The notes under the pieces are model-generated. The model saw only the letters and a list, made by a program, of their open reading frames with translations. It was not told the DNA's origin and searched no databases. Positions 21,959 through 32,025 of a DNA stretch of 64,000 nucleotides are shown in pieces; within the stretch, counting starts at the first letter, position 1, and each line of letters opens with the position of its first letter. A program made the translations under genes and the position numbers. This DNA comes from Tubulanus polymorphus (lineage: Eukaryota > Nemertea > Palaeonemertea > Tubulaniformes > Tubulanidae), in assembly GCF_964204645.1 (NCBI RefSeq), contig NC_134026.1, forward strand, positions 7,885,450 through 7,949,449, given 5' to 3'.

Positions 21959-24900
21959 TTAACTGGTCTGGGGGGTGTCCTCTTGAAGTGATTCTGCCAT
22001 GAATAATTTACCGAAACTTTGCGAAGCAAATTCATTAATATGTTGAGTGTAAGTGTTTATTTGACTGGATATTAATAAACTGTCTAATCTCGCTGGGGGC
22101 TGAAGAGGTTTAAACATCTTATGAATATCTTCATCACCGAGAGGTGCTTCACCCCGCGCTGTCCGAGCGTTATTCTCCAATTGCTGAAAAACAAATTTAA
22201 ACTCTATTTATGAACGCAAAAAATACAGCGCAGTGTATCAGAGACAGAGGATGAGGATGGATCTGGGAGGCGTTGGATCCGGCAGAATCACTGTAACTTA
22301 CCCTCTTCGCCAGATATTGTTGTTTAGTTTGATTCTGTTTTGCAAACTGTCTTTGGAAATTGAAGAACTTATTCGCGTCTTGACTCAAATCATCGACGCA
22401 TCCCATCAATAGTTTCACGTAGTTCTCTAAATGTGTACTGAAATAATAAACGCACGACATGAAATCCCCTCATCAGGTGAGACAGCAGCTTATACCACAC
22501 CATATAGCAGTCATACAACGAATCAGATCGAGTGACAACATGAAATCCTAACAGCTTATAGCAGATCTACGGAAGCGATTAAGGACCTCGAGATGTCGCG
22601 TTCCAACTCGACAAGTCGCCATATTTAGGTCGACATATCGCGTCAAGTCGACATGAATATGTCGATATATCGTGACATTCTGACGACATATTTCGTTCTC
22701 TCGACCACTTTCCTCGCGACAAGTCGACATATTACTGGTGCCCTCATCTTACATTTAGACATGTCTTCAAATAACGGCTTGTCCCGTGGAAAATGGGAAA
22801 AAACCGAAATTTGTTGTGAAAACGTCACGATATGTCGACATATTCATGTCGACTTGACGCGATATGTCGACATAAATATGGCGACTTATCGAGTTGGAAC
22901 GCGACAACTCGAGGCCCTTTATCGCTACCGTACAGATCAGACCCATGAAGGTATGACTTCACTAATAAATAAATTTGAATAATATCTCCAACAATTCAGT
23001 TTTGTTTTTATTAAGATAAACGAGTTATTACCAAGATTCGTAGAATAACCGTGTTAACCGGGTATATTATAAGTAACAACACGAGTAGTACTATATAGGT
23101 TAACTATTCATTTGACGCACGAGCTTTCGCTACTAATGTATAGAAGCTTCATCAAGTACAGTAGCTTCATTCACCTGATGACGCTATTATACATCAGTAG
23201 CGAAAGCTTGTGTATCAAATAGATAGTCAACCTACCTAGTACCGGGTACATGTACTACTCATCTCGCTATTTAATTGTTTTTGTGAAACTGAGTGAGAAC
23301 TGTGAAGTTTACCTGGTCGCCAGATCGAGGAACTGATTATGATTTGTAGATGGCGCTAGCTCCTCTAAATCACACAGCAAAGTATTAGTTAGGTGACTGT
23401 TACGTATTACTATTGGTACTTCCTGAAACATCTTATTAAAACTCATTCCGGCAGCGCTTAATCTATAACATACAATAACAACAATCATCAGATATCAAGG
23501 TCGAAGGGAGCATACATTCGTTACAGAATACATAGACCCAGGGGAAGGGAACATACATTTCTTAGACCGAGAAGAAAAGAGCATACATTGATTGCAAAGA
23601 CCTATGGAACGGGAGCATATATTTTTATTACGTAGACTAGGAGAGGGAGCATACATTACTAAACTTACACAGACTCAGGCGAAGTAAGCACATATTTTCC
23701 ACATTGACAGGGAAAAAGAGGCCATACATGCACTGCATACACCCAGGGGACGGAAAGACCCACTAATGATGGTTACGATCTATTTGCCCAATGGTGGTTG
23801 GCTTTCTCTGAGACAATTCATCACATGACAAATCTTAAAACCTTAGTCATGTTACGGTTTACCTCACGCCATCTGAATGTAAATAAAGACTTCTCTCCCT
23901 CCTCTATTTACTACACTACAGTGAAATAAAGACAATTCGGTTTACAAAGTAACGTACGCTTCTGGTGAGAAATCTCCATCTCTGTACATCGACATCATAT
24001 CACCAGTTAGGCGCATAGCTTTCAATGACAGATGGCCTTTACTCGTCCTCTCAGGATCTAAAAACAAACATAATACATATAAAACCAGTCTTAATACAGA
24101 CACGGATCAGTATTGGCCAGCGTGGATCAGAGCAACCTTCGATCAGAGTCTACCCTTTTGCATCAGTGACAACCATCTTGGATCAGAGTCCACCCTTTTG
24201 AATCAGTGACAAGCATCTTGGATCAGAGTCTGCACTCTTGGATCAGTGACAACCATTTTGGACCAGTGTTGGCCAACTTGGATCGGAGCCTGCACTCTTG
24301 GATCAGTGGTGGCCATCTTGGATCAGAGTCCACCCTTTTGAATTAGTGACAACCATCTTGGATCAGAGTCTGCACTCTTGGATCAGTGACAACCATTTTG
24401 GACCAGTGGTAGCCAACTTAGATTGGAGTCTGCACTCTTGGATCAGTGGTGGCCATTTTGGATCAGAGACATCCATCTACTATGACTTACCGTATATAAT
24501 AACGACAGATTCTTCTATAGAATGTTGATAGTTAAACTGTGAGTCTAATAGAGCTTTATTGATGAACGTTCCGAATCTAGTGCTCTGATACCAGCCGACG
24601 TGCAAGTGATCGATATTTACATGTCGTAAATTCCTCATCATTTCCATCTGATAATGAACTATAAAACAAACACATAATAATACATGACACAGTTTAACGG
24701 GATTCTTATTTAAGCGTTTAAGTTAGTTCATTCTAATGATTTAACTAATAGAATGGAAGACTTCAAGAGCCGTATAAACCCAGTGTAGAATAATCAAAAT
24801 GAGACACGGATAGTATGTTAACTTGTATGGAACATCGGACGATCTAAGCACACACCCCAAAACAAAAGCCCCCGTGCATTCTGTATGCCCTGTGATGAAG

Positions 24901-27304
24901 CTACTACATTAGAACCTCATTACAGCCAACTTAACGGGACTAGAAAATATGTTCGTTTTAACTGATAGTTGGTTCATGAAATCGATTAGATCATCTGACT
25001 TGGGACGAAACTCTATATTTTTATATCCGATGATTGATTGTATCCGAGTTCGTTAAAACGAGGTTCCAACAAAGACTTTTAAACATAATAAAAGCTTGTG
25101 CGTCTAATAAACTAGTTAACCTATGAAGTAAGCTAGAGCGTCAAATAAACTAGTTAACCTATGAAGTAAGCTAGTGCGTCTAATAAACTAGTTAACCTAT
25201 GAAGTAAGCTAGTGCGTCAAATAAACTAGTTAACCTATCAAGAACTGCAATACTATACGCTGGTTTTTGGTAAAATTTGTCAAATGCCTAGAGTTTTTTC
25301 GAAATTTTTTTGATTCCAGGGCTGATTTTTGCCAGTTTTACAAGTCAGTGGCCACCCTGTGAGTGACGATCTCACCTAGTTATCATCCTCCCTCCACTCC
25401 CCTAACAATGATCACCATCCCTAACAGTCATCGCCCCTTCCCTCAACGAAGATCTCTTGACTTACCTTCATCAAAGTCTTCATCATCGTTGTGTCTCGGA
25501 AACGAGAAACAGTTCGTTATTTCTAGGATTCTTTCATTTCCCGTGGGGCTATCAACGACTAGACCTAATAGAACCCCCTGAACTGGGTCATGACCCCCCT
25601 GAGATTCCTCTTGACAATGTTTAATTATCTTCATTACAACCTGAAATATACAATAGATTGCATTGTATTTTAAACCGCACAGTAAGTGAGGAGTCTGGTA
25701 GTATCTATCTTAATGCTCAGCAGGGATAACACACCGGTACCAGATCACTGAGCTATTCACAAAATGTCACTCTAGCGTGCCAGGGTTTACTGATAACTTC
25801 CCAAAGACGCCAACAAAAATGCTGACCACAGACACTTCATTGCCATTAGTCTATTACACTGCCCAAGGCAGAGGCGCGTTGGAAGCAATGTTTTATTGCT
25901 GCGGCCAAATGCCGATTTTGGACGGATTCTTAATATTGCCGCGGCGAATTGACTTAATTTCTTTAAAAAACATGGTATTCAAAGAAAAAACGTCATTCAG
26001 TAAATTATTGCCGCGACTTTGGCCACTGCTCTATGTATTTAGCCAATCAGATGTATATTATGGTATTGAGAGATAGAGCAGATCTGTCTTTAGAAAACAA
26101 CACATCTGAAACTGATTGGCTAGATATATATTCTGTGGCAGCTGAGTGGTAAGGTAACCTGTGACCACAGGTGCTTGTAAACTGGCTTGGATTTTACTTC
26201 CGGGTTGTTGATAATCTCGCGAGAATGGCGCTAATTTTAAACTGCAAATAAATTCAAAATATCACAGAATAACCTCTTGTTGATATTGTTTATTTATCCA
26301 CTATAGAGTTCCGATAAACAATTGGCTGTTAAGGGTCAGTATCAGCGGGCGCGACACCTTACTATATTAAAATAACAAGGGATGAAACGGCTTCGCTTTT
26401 GCCTGTGACCGTATTGATGCGGCGGAAACCACTGCGCATGCGCGCGGCAACTTTCCGAAAGGTTAAGATCAGTTCAAGTTCAATTGATTTTTCTCAAAAA
26501 CCTCTTTCAAGCCAAGGCAATCACACTTCTAAGGAAAGTATCAATTTTTGAATTGATGTAGAAAAACTATAAATTGTTGTTTGATTGACAGCTCACTAGC
26601 GCTCGGAAGTTGCCGCGCATGCGCAGTGGTTTCCGCCGCATCAATACGGTCACAGGCAAAAGCGAAGCCGTTTCATCCCTTGTTATTTTAATATAGTAAG
26701 GTGTCGCGCCCGCTGATACTGATCCTTAACAGCCAATTGTTCATCGGAACTCTATAGTGGATAAATAAACAACATCAACAAGAGGTTATTCTGTGATATT
26801 TTGAATTTATTTGCAGTTTAAATTTAGCGCCATTCTCGCGAGATTATCAACAACCCGGAAGTAAAATCCAAGCCAGTTTACAAGCCCCTGTGCTGTGACG
26901 TGTGCAATATCATATCAAGAAGAAATCACGCCACGGGCGTACAGGGTAGAGAAGGACAGGGGTCTGCGGACTGGGAGGGTCTGGTTAGCAAGGATGGGAT
27001 CTGTGCAGTAATAATCTAACGATGCTATCAGGTTTGAATCCGTGACGGGAAAATTAGCCGGGTACTGTATTTTAGCATACTGCGGCAGGCGAGTGAAGAG
27101 CAGTATGGCAGATCGCCGGTTTTTGGGGACATATTTCACTAAATTCCGACTTATTTCTGACGAATCAAATCAATTATTTCCATTCACAGTTATCCAATGT
27201 TTAAATCGTGTGAATAAAATAGTAAATAAATCACTAACCAGTCCGTCTAACTGAACATATGATAAAGGAACATCCTTCACGGGTTTCGCGGTGGTGGCAG
27301 CCAT
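21959..27304 (-). CDS. EIF3H: Translation initiation factor eIF3 subunit H
   Basis: Seven coding exons on the minus strand join in frame to 339 residues: 27304-27239, 25640-25466, 24658-24491, 24057-23958, 23462-23313, 22437-22302 and 22183-21959 (with stop). All introns are GT-AG and phases agree at each junction. The product is the MPN-domain (non-catalytic) subunit h of the eIF3 complex, which acts on the 40S ribosome in the cytoplasm. Diagnostic stretches are [69 protein letters not shown] and [18 protein letters not shown], all close to animal eIF3h (about 350 residues). The start ATG lies in a TISU/YY1-like CAAGATGGCTGCC. The gene is head to head with UTP23. Introns hold several MITEs and minisatellites. 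Confidence 0.97.
22568..22932. mobile_element. MITE with about 110-bp terminal inverted repeats (EIF3H intron 5)
   Basis: TACGGAAGCGAT at the left and ATCGCTACCGTA at the right start long complementary arms, rich in GTCGACATA, of about 110 bp each. Direct repeats CAGATC flank it (22562-22567 and 22933-22938). Related partial copies lie at 52061-52352 and 58934-59010. No transposase inside. Confidence 0.9.
23097..23245. repeat. Imperfect inverted repeat (EIF3H intron 5)
   Basis: AGGTTAACTATTCATTTGAC...GAGCTTTCGCTACTAATGTA is mirrored by ATACATCAGTAGCGAAAGCT...ATAGATAGTCAACCTA. Its ends resemble the unit of the tandem repeat in intron 2 (25085-25244), so both come from one element family. Confidence 0.75.
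23490..23770. repeat. Degenerate tandem repeat (EIF3H intron 4)
   Basis: The motif GGGAGCATACATT and variants (AAGGGAACATACATTTC, AGAGCATACATTG, GGGAGCATATATTT) recurs about every 40-50 bp together with ACATAGACCCAGG. Old and diverged, with about six copies. Confidence 0.65.
24110..24478. repeat. GATCAG minisatellite filling EIF3H intron 3
   Basis: Alternating units of about 20 bp, CTTGGATCAGAGTCTGCACT and CTTGGATCAGTGACAACCAT, form a roughly 40-bp repeat of about eight to nine copies occupying most of the 433-bp intron. Confidence 0.9.
25085..25244. repeat. 38-bp tandem repeat (EIF3H intron 2)
   Basis: Four near-perfect copies containing ATAAACTAGTTAACCTATGA and AGTAAGCTAGTGCGTC. The unit resembles the terminal part of the inverted repeat at 23097-23245. 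Confidence 0.92.
26166..26892. mobile_element. 727-bp foldback MITE (EIF3H intron 1)
   Basis: Arms of about 290 bp (26166-26457 and 26602-26892) are nearly perfect inverted copies. The ends are CACAGGTGCTTGTAAACTGG and CCAGTTTACAAGCCCCTGTG. A 7-bp direct repeat CTGTGAC flanks it on both sides (26159-26165, 26893-26899). A central spacer of about 145 bp has no coding capacity. The ends resemble the hAT-like MITE at 33811 (CACAGGGGCT). Confidence 0.95.
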
Positions 27305-27777
27305 CTTGAAAAACTGCCGGATTGAGAACCGGACAGAATACCGTGTAGTCCGCTCCGTATGCGTCCGGTCCGGTGTCAATTAAATAGTGTTAGAATTATT
27401 AATCCATAGTTCTATGTTAATCCACATGCTGGATTATTCTCGCAGATATTGTAAATAAATACTTCATTACTTTTTGCAAGTAAATTCCAGTTATAGCTTT
27501 AGAATTAGAGTGATTGAATTGAATTGATTTCAAAATGGCAGCGCCCATGAGATCGAAATTTTGAGAAAATCATTCACATTTAGCCTCGTATTTACCCCCG
27601 TATTCAGTCAAAATCATAAAACTCCAATCAAACAAAGGTTAGTTACTATTCAAATTAGAAAATACTCATTTGGCTGAAATAATTCTGTTTTGAAATGAGA
27701 AAATCTACGCCGAATTAACAAATTCAATCAAAACTCGATTTATGTTTAAATTAAGTTTTTTTTTTTATTGATTGCAG
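27305..27777. promoter_or_regulatory. Shared intergenic region of EIF3H and UTP23
   Basis: Only 473 bp separate the two start codons, which face away from each other, so a bidirectional promoter is likely (inference). The region has no TATA box I trust. On the plus strand AAAATGGCAGCG (27532-27543) is a second YY1-like motif and opens a nine-codon upstream reading frame. A GGTTAGTTAC donor near 27636 and the T-rich ATTGATTGCAG acceptor directly before the UTP23 ATG suggest a 5'-UTR intron of about 140 bp. Confidence 0.6.
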
Positions 27778-29591
27778 ATGAAGATTAAACGATTAAAGCA
27801 CACGCGTAAAGTGATGAATTTCTACCGTACTAATTTCGGTATCACTGCTCCGTATAGCGTTTTGATTGACGGGACATTCTGTAAATCGGCTTTACTCTTT
27901 AAAATCAGTATCAATGAACAATTACCGAAATATTTAGACGCGGAAGTGAAGCTTTGTACAACTCGATGCTGTTTGAATGAATGCGAATCATTAGGTCAGC
28001 GTGTTTTATTACTCAGGGTTCTTATGATTGATCATGAAATTCAGGGAATTCTGACTACTGACTTTTTTCCGGAAAAAGTCGGGTACCTGTACTGTATTTT
28101 TGTGTCTTGTTGTTTTTGCTGATGACGAGTGACAAAAGGAAGTGAGGATATCTATGATTCAATCAGGGAATTTGAATTTTTGGTGTCTTGTTGTTTTTGC
28201 CAGTGAAGAGTGTCACAAGGTACCTCTTGATAAGAAACAGCTCCAACTGAGGGTATCTTATCATTTAATCCAGGGAATCTTAGTTTTTGGTGTCTTGTTC
28301 TTGCTGGTGACGAGTGTCACAACGAACCTCTTGATAAGAAACGGCCCCAACTGAGGCATATATTTATAATCATAGCAATTCATACAAAAAAAAGCTTGAA
28401 AGATAAAGATGAATATCACAAGTTACAAATAAACCACAAACGATGAAAGCAGAAAAACCCAGATATTTACGTACATTACAATCAAATCAAAAAGTTGAAA
28501 ATCCATAGAAGCAAAAACAGTACAAATCTCATTTTCTAATCAATTAAATATCTTAACATCTAATCATGGTGTTATTTGTCTTTTTCTGGTCAAACATTCA
28601 TTAGATTATGATACTTACAGTATGTGGTTATTGTTGTTTTAGGTACAATGATGTACGGCCCTTTGAAGATTCTGCGTCAATTTCAACTTGTTGAATGTAA
28701 ACATGAAACGGTTCGAGCTGTTGGGTCGTGTCTGTTTAATACTGCAAGGAAAAATCAACGATATTTTGTTGCAACTCAGGTAAATATAGTTAAATACTAG
28801 TGGGAAACCTTGTTACTTTTGGGGAACATTTGTTCGTTTTATCCAGTGATGATGAATTTCAACTGAGAATTAACTCTAACTCAAAACTGTGGAACTAGGT
28901 CCATCCTGAGTTCAGGACCCAGTTCCACAGTTGTGAGTTAGAGTTAACTCTCATTTAAAGTTAGTTCATTTTCAATGTGTTAACCCAGAGTCAAATCTTA
29001 ACTCGGAACTGTGGAACTGGCCCAGAATTATGACTCTTATCACAACTGTGGAACTGGATCCTGAGTTCAGAGTCAACACATTGAAGATGAACTAATTTCA
29101 ACTCAGAATCATTAAACTCACATACTGTGGAAGTGGATCCTGAATATTGTTTCGACTGATTTCATCCTTAGGATTCAGAGCTCAGTGAAAAAGTGAGAAA
29201 GAAAGGTGGAATTCCGCTGTTATACATTTCACACAATACGATCAACTTGGAAACTCCTTCAAATAAATCAGAAATAAAAGCAAAAACTAAATTAGACGAA
29301 AAATTAGTAGCGCCAAGTGAACACCAGCAGGAGAGATTAAAACAGCTGAAAATACTGGAGTTTGGTGAACAGGAAGAGATAACTAAGAAGAAAAAGAAGA
29401 AAAGAGGCGGCCCGAATCCGTTGTCTTGTAAAAAGAAAAAACTGAAACCCTCTGCGACCGCAGTGGCAGCGGGGACTCAAAATAATCCGATAACGGATAA
29501 AAAACGGTCGAGAAAACGACGTAAAAGAATTAAACTATCTGAGCACGTGAAACAGACTATAAAAACCAGTACTACAGTGAATCATGTCTAA
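27778..29591 (+). CDS. UTP23: UTP23, small-subunit processome PIN-domain protein
   Basis: Three coding exons (27778-27994, 28643-28779, 29172-29591) join in frame to 257 residues; animal UTP23 has about 250. UTP23 is a nucleolar rRNA-processing factor with a degenerate PIN domain that works in 18S rRNA maturation. Matching segments are KHTRKVMNFYRTNFG, YSVLIDGTFC, LCTTRC, the ECKH...GSCL cysteines of the zinc-binding part, YFVATQDSEL, GGIPLLYISHNTINLE, and a lysine-rich C-terminus with RGGPNPLSCKKKK followed by a KRSRKRRKR-type tail. ATG 27778 lies directly at a splice acceptor, implying a non-coding upstream exon. It is divergent with EIF3H. A polyadenylation signal AATAAA lies near 29848. 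Confidence 0.97.
28095..28365. repeat. Short tandem repeat in UTP23 intron 1
   Basis: TGTCTTGTTGTTTTTGC followed by GACGAGTGTCACAA and ACCTCTTGATAAGAAAC recurs about 90-110 bp apart, in three copies of which the last two are most alike. It explains open frames here that are not exons. Confidence 0.75.
28850..29140. repeat. Foldback repeat in UTP23 intron 2
   Basis: GAGAATTAACTCTAACTC...ACTGTGGAACT (28865-28902) is mirrored by AGTTCCACAGTTGTGAGT...AGAGTTAACTCTC (28915-28952). Further AACTGTGGAACTGG copies follow at about 29010 and 29045. A compound of MITE-like inverted repeats. Confidence 0.8.
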
Positions 29592-30594
29592 AGATTGTCA
29601 CAAAGATAATTAGATTGTAAAGATTACTTTATTGGAAAAAAAACTGTACATTTTTTCAGTGAATAACAATGAAATTCTAATCCTCACCTTGAGAAACAGT
29701 TTCTCAAGGTGAGGATTAGAATTTCATCGTTATTTGAAACTGTGGCTTTCTCGAACCGGGTGCTGTTTGTAAAAATTACCATATCGTAAAATTTACTTCA
29801 TTGTAAAATTAATTGCCATGTAAAAAAATGAATATTGTTATTGTATAAATAAATGTTTTATCAATAATTGCTGAGGCAGTTTTCACTGTTTGACTACTGT
29901 TGTACGTTTGAACGTACTTAAACTGTAAGGATTATAATGAAGGATTTAGAGGGTATGAGAGAGAGTTATGTAACTGGTTCGCACCGCCGCAGAGAGAACG
30001 GGAGAGAGGAATGTCTAAGGTACTTTAATAAATAAACACACTGTTTACACGTACTAGCTATACGCGATGTATTTTTTCACACAACCGGGAGTGAGAGGTT
30101 AATACTAACGGCGCATATGAAATACAGTGTGGATATTATGAAAGGTAAGTACAGGAAAATTAGGTTTGCCAAGTAAGCCACCTCAAGCACTTGCACTTCT
30201 GACCCGATGGTCTCGATACTGAATCCGAAAAATCACGTGTTTTCAATCTTTCAATTTCTACGTAGTGGGTTTTAGTTTTATCACCGACACCATAAGGCCA
30301 TGGTTGTTTTAGTGCTCATCAGTTGGATCAGGCCCTTGTCGAATCATGAACTGCTATGTGGCCTACTCGGCAATTAGTCAATATTTGCCTGATGTGACTT
30401 TACAAATAAACAGTTTTTCTTTCCGATAACTGGTAGTCCCTCGGTGCACTACATGATGATTTTTGTCGGCAGTAATATTCCTGTCTTAAAATCGCTGAGC
30501 GTTTTTAGAGCACCTAAAATTTCAAATTTCCTGGCCTTCTACTCAGGAGCTACAATATTACTTTGAGCAGTACTCAGATTTTACAATTGATCCA
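29592..30594. other. Intergenic after UTP23, palindrome inside
   Basis: A 75-bp near-perfect palindrome at 29661-29735 (arms of 37 bp around one base; AATTCTAATCCTCACCTTGA and its complement) lies about 70 bp after the UTP23 stop, possibly within the 3' UTR. A GAGAGAGAACGGGAGAGAGG purine run is at about 29990. Otherwise nothing seen. Confidence 0.7.
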
Positions 30595-31074
30595 CCACGT
30601 ATTTCTACCTGTAATTTTCCTAACAGATTTTCCAGTTCAGATGTTTTACTATATCATAATTTCACCATTTACAATGAATTCTTGAACAACGAACATTCAT
30701 ATTTAATCTAGTTACATTTAAATTCTACACAAATAATAAACTTCCACAAAAACTGAGTAAATTTTAAGTTTTCTGAGAATTTATTTTCGATTCTCTGCTT
30801 AACAATAAATCTTACAAATGAATTGTAGCTGTAATAAAGAATCTAATGTTATCTTTATATTCAAGTTGAATTGATTTTCTTATACGCCAGAAGACACGGT
30901 CTGTTCCAGAACAGACAATCAGCACTCTCAGACCGTCAGTACACTCTCGGACAGTCAATACACTCTCAGACAGTCAGCACACTCTCAGACAGTCAGTACA
31001 CTCTCAGACAGTCAGTACACTCTCAGACAGTCCAGTACACTCTCAGCAGACAGACACTTTGATCCTCATAAATT
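30595..31074 (+). promoter_or_regulatory. Upstream cassette of receptor 31075 (best repeat array)
   Basis: AT-rich block (TTCAGATGTTTTACTATA, TTCACCATTTACAATGAATT), TATA-like TCTTTATATTCAAG (about 30852), TTGAATTGATTTTCTTATAC, CAGAAGACACGGTCTGTTCC, then seven to eight copies of the 19-bp CTCTCAGACAGTCAGTACA repeat (30915-31050) ending 25 bp before ATG. The repeats probably lie in the 5' leader (inference from the TATA position). Confidence 0.65.
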
Positions 31075-32025
31075 ATGAATTATACTCAGATGCAAATCGG
31101 CAGAACTTTTAGCAGTTATATTGTCATCATGTCAGTTGTTAACAGATCTGGAATCTACCGTACTGTGTCACTAGTCATTCTCCCTTTGGTGATCTTGTTT
31201 GGAGCGTTTGGAAATTCAGCTACTTTCCTGATAATGATAAGTCACAGATTCCGTAGTTTATCTTACGCTAACTATCTTATCGTTTTGGCTCTCAGTGATT
31301 CTGTGTACTGTATCAATTTTACACTGATGCCTGTATTACAGTTTGTTCTCTTGCACGTTGAAGATGGTCCAATATTCATCATGAATTCACTGATCAGTTG
31401 TCAAATCTACGAATTTGTAATGATACTGGCATGTTGCAACAGTTCGTGGTTAATAGTAGCAATATCTCTCGAACGTGCGGCAGTTGTGCTCTTCCCGTTC
31501 ACATCTCGTTTGATTTGTACACCGAGATTCGCTAGATTTGGTACATTGATAATTACTGCAGTAAATGTACTGGTTCTATATCTCCTACCTACTTTGTCAA
31601 TACATTTCACCGACCAGTTTTTCGGATGTTACTATGAATTATTTGAGCAATTAACATATTTCTCTCTGATTGTTGCCCACGTTTACATCCTACCATTAAT
31701 TTTGATTGTAATATTCAATTCAGTAATAATAATCAAGTTATTCAGAGGTTCAAAAATGGTTTCGTCTGATCAGAAAACTACAAAATCGAAACGTACGACA
31801 ATAATGCTTGTAACAGTTTCACTCGCATTTGCAATATTCACACTTCCAACCACTATTCCTCATTATGTACCAATCTCACCGAAGCAGAGAGATTTTCTTT
31901 TAGACATATTTGTTCAGTTTCAAGTTTTAAACTATGTGGTAAATTTTTACATTTATCTTTTACTGGGACGAGAAATTCGTGAATATTTCTGTATGAAAAT
32001 CCGCTGTAGAAATTCAGACAAATAA
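31075..32025 (+). CDS. Rhodopsin-like orphan GPCR (array reference copy)
   Basis: An intact 316-residue receptor and a good reference for the family. Sequons at Asn2 (NYT) and Asn23 (NRS); TM1 about 30-57 with Asn47 (GAFGN); TM2 with Asp75; Cys109 before TM3; Glu133-Arg134-Ala135 at the end of TM3 where most class A receptors have DRY; Cys185 in loop 2; Pro207 in TM5; basic KSKR 237-240; TM6 with Pro258 in FTLP and no CWxP tryptophan; TM7 with NFYIY 290-294 in place of NPxxY; helix 8 GREIREYF 298-305; Cys306 as a possible palmitoylation site. Signals through a G protein at the plasma membrane by family knowledge; ligand unknown. Confidence 0.94.
   Translation: MNYTQMQIGRTFSSYIVIMSVVNRSGIYRTVSLVILPLVILFGAFGNSATFLIMISHRFRSLSYANYLIVLALSDSVYCINFTLMPVLQFVLLHVEDGPIFIMNSLISCQIYEFVMILACCNSSWLIVAISLERAAVVLFPFTSRLICTPRFARFGTLIITAVNVLVLYLLPTLSIHFTDQFFGCYYELFEQLTYFSLIVAHVYILPLILIVIFNSVIIIKLFRGSKMVSSDQKTTKSKRTTIMLVTVSLAFAIFTLPTTIPHYVPISPKQRDFLLDIFVQFQVLNYVVNFYIYLLLGREIREYFCMKIRCRNSDK

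Noticed and set aside
24298-24528. Open frame with repeated [10 protein letters not shown]-like pattern
   Set aside because: Lies in EIF3H intron 3 and is the GATCAG minisatellite.
28010-28354. Extension of UTP23 exon 1 and a second open frame downstream
   Set aside because: The spliced form from 27994 to 28643 restores the conserved protein; the open frames are intronic tandem repeats.
31075-32025. Opsin identity of the receptors
   Set aside because: TM7 has no retinal-binding lysine in the expected position of the NFYIY region and no opsin-type motifs; only general class A features are shared.
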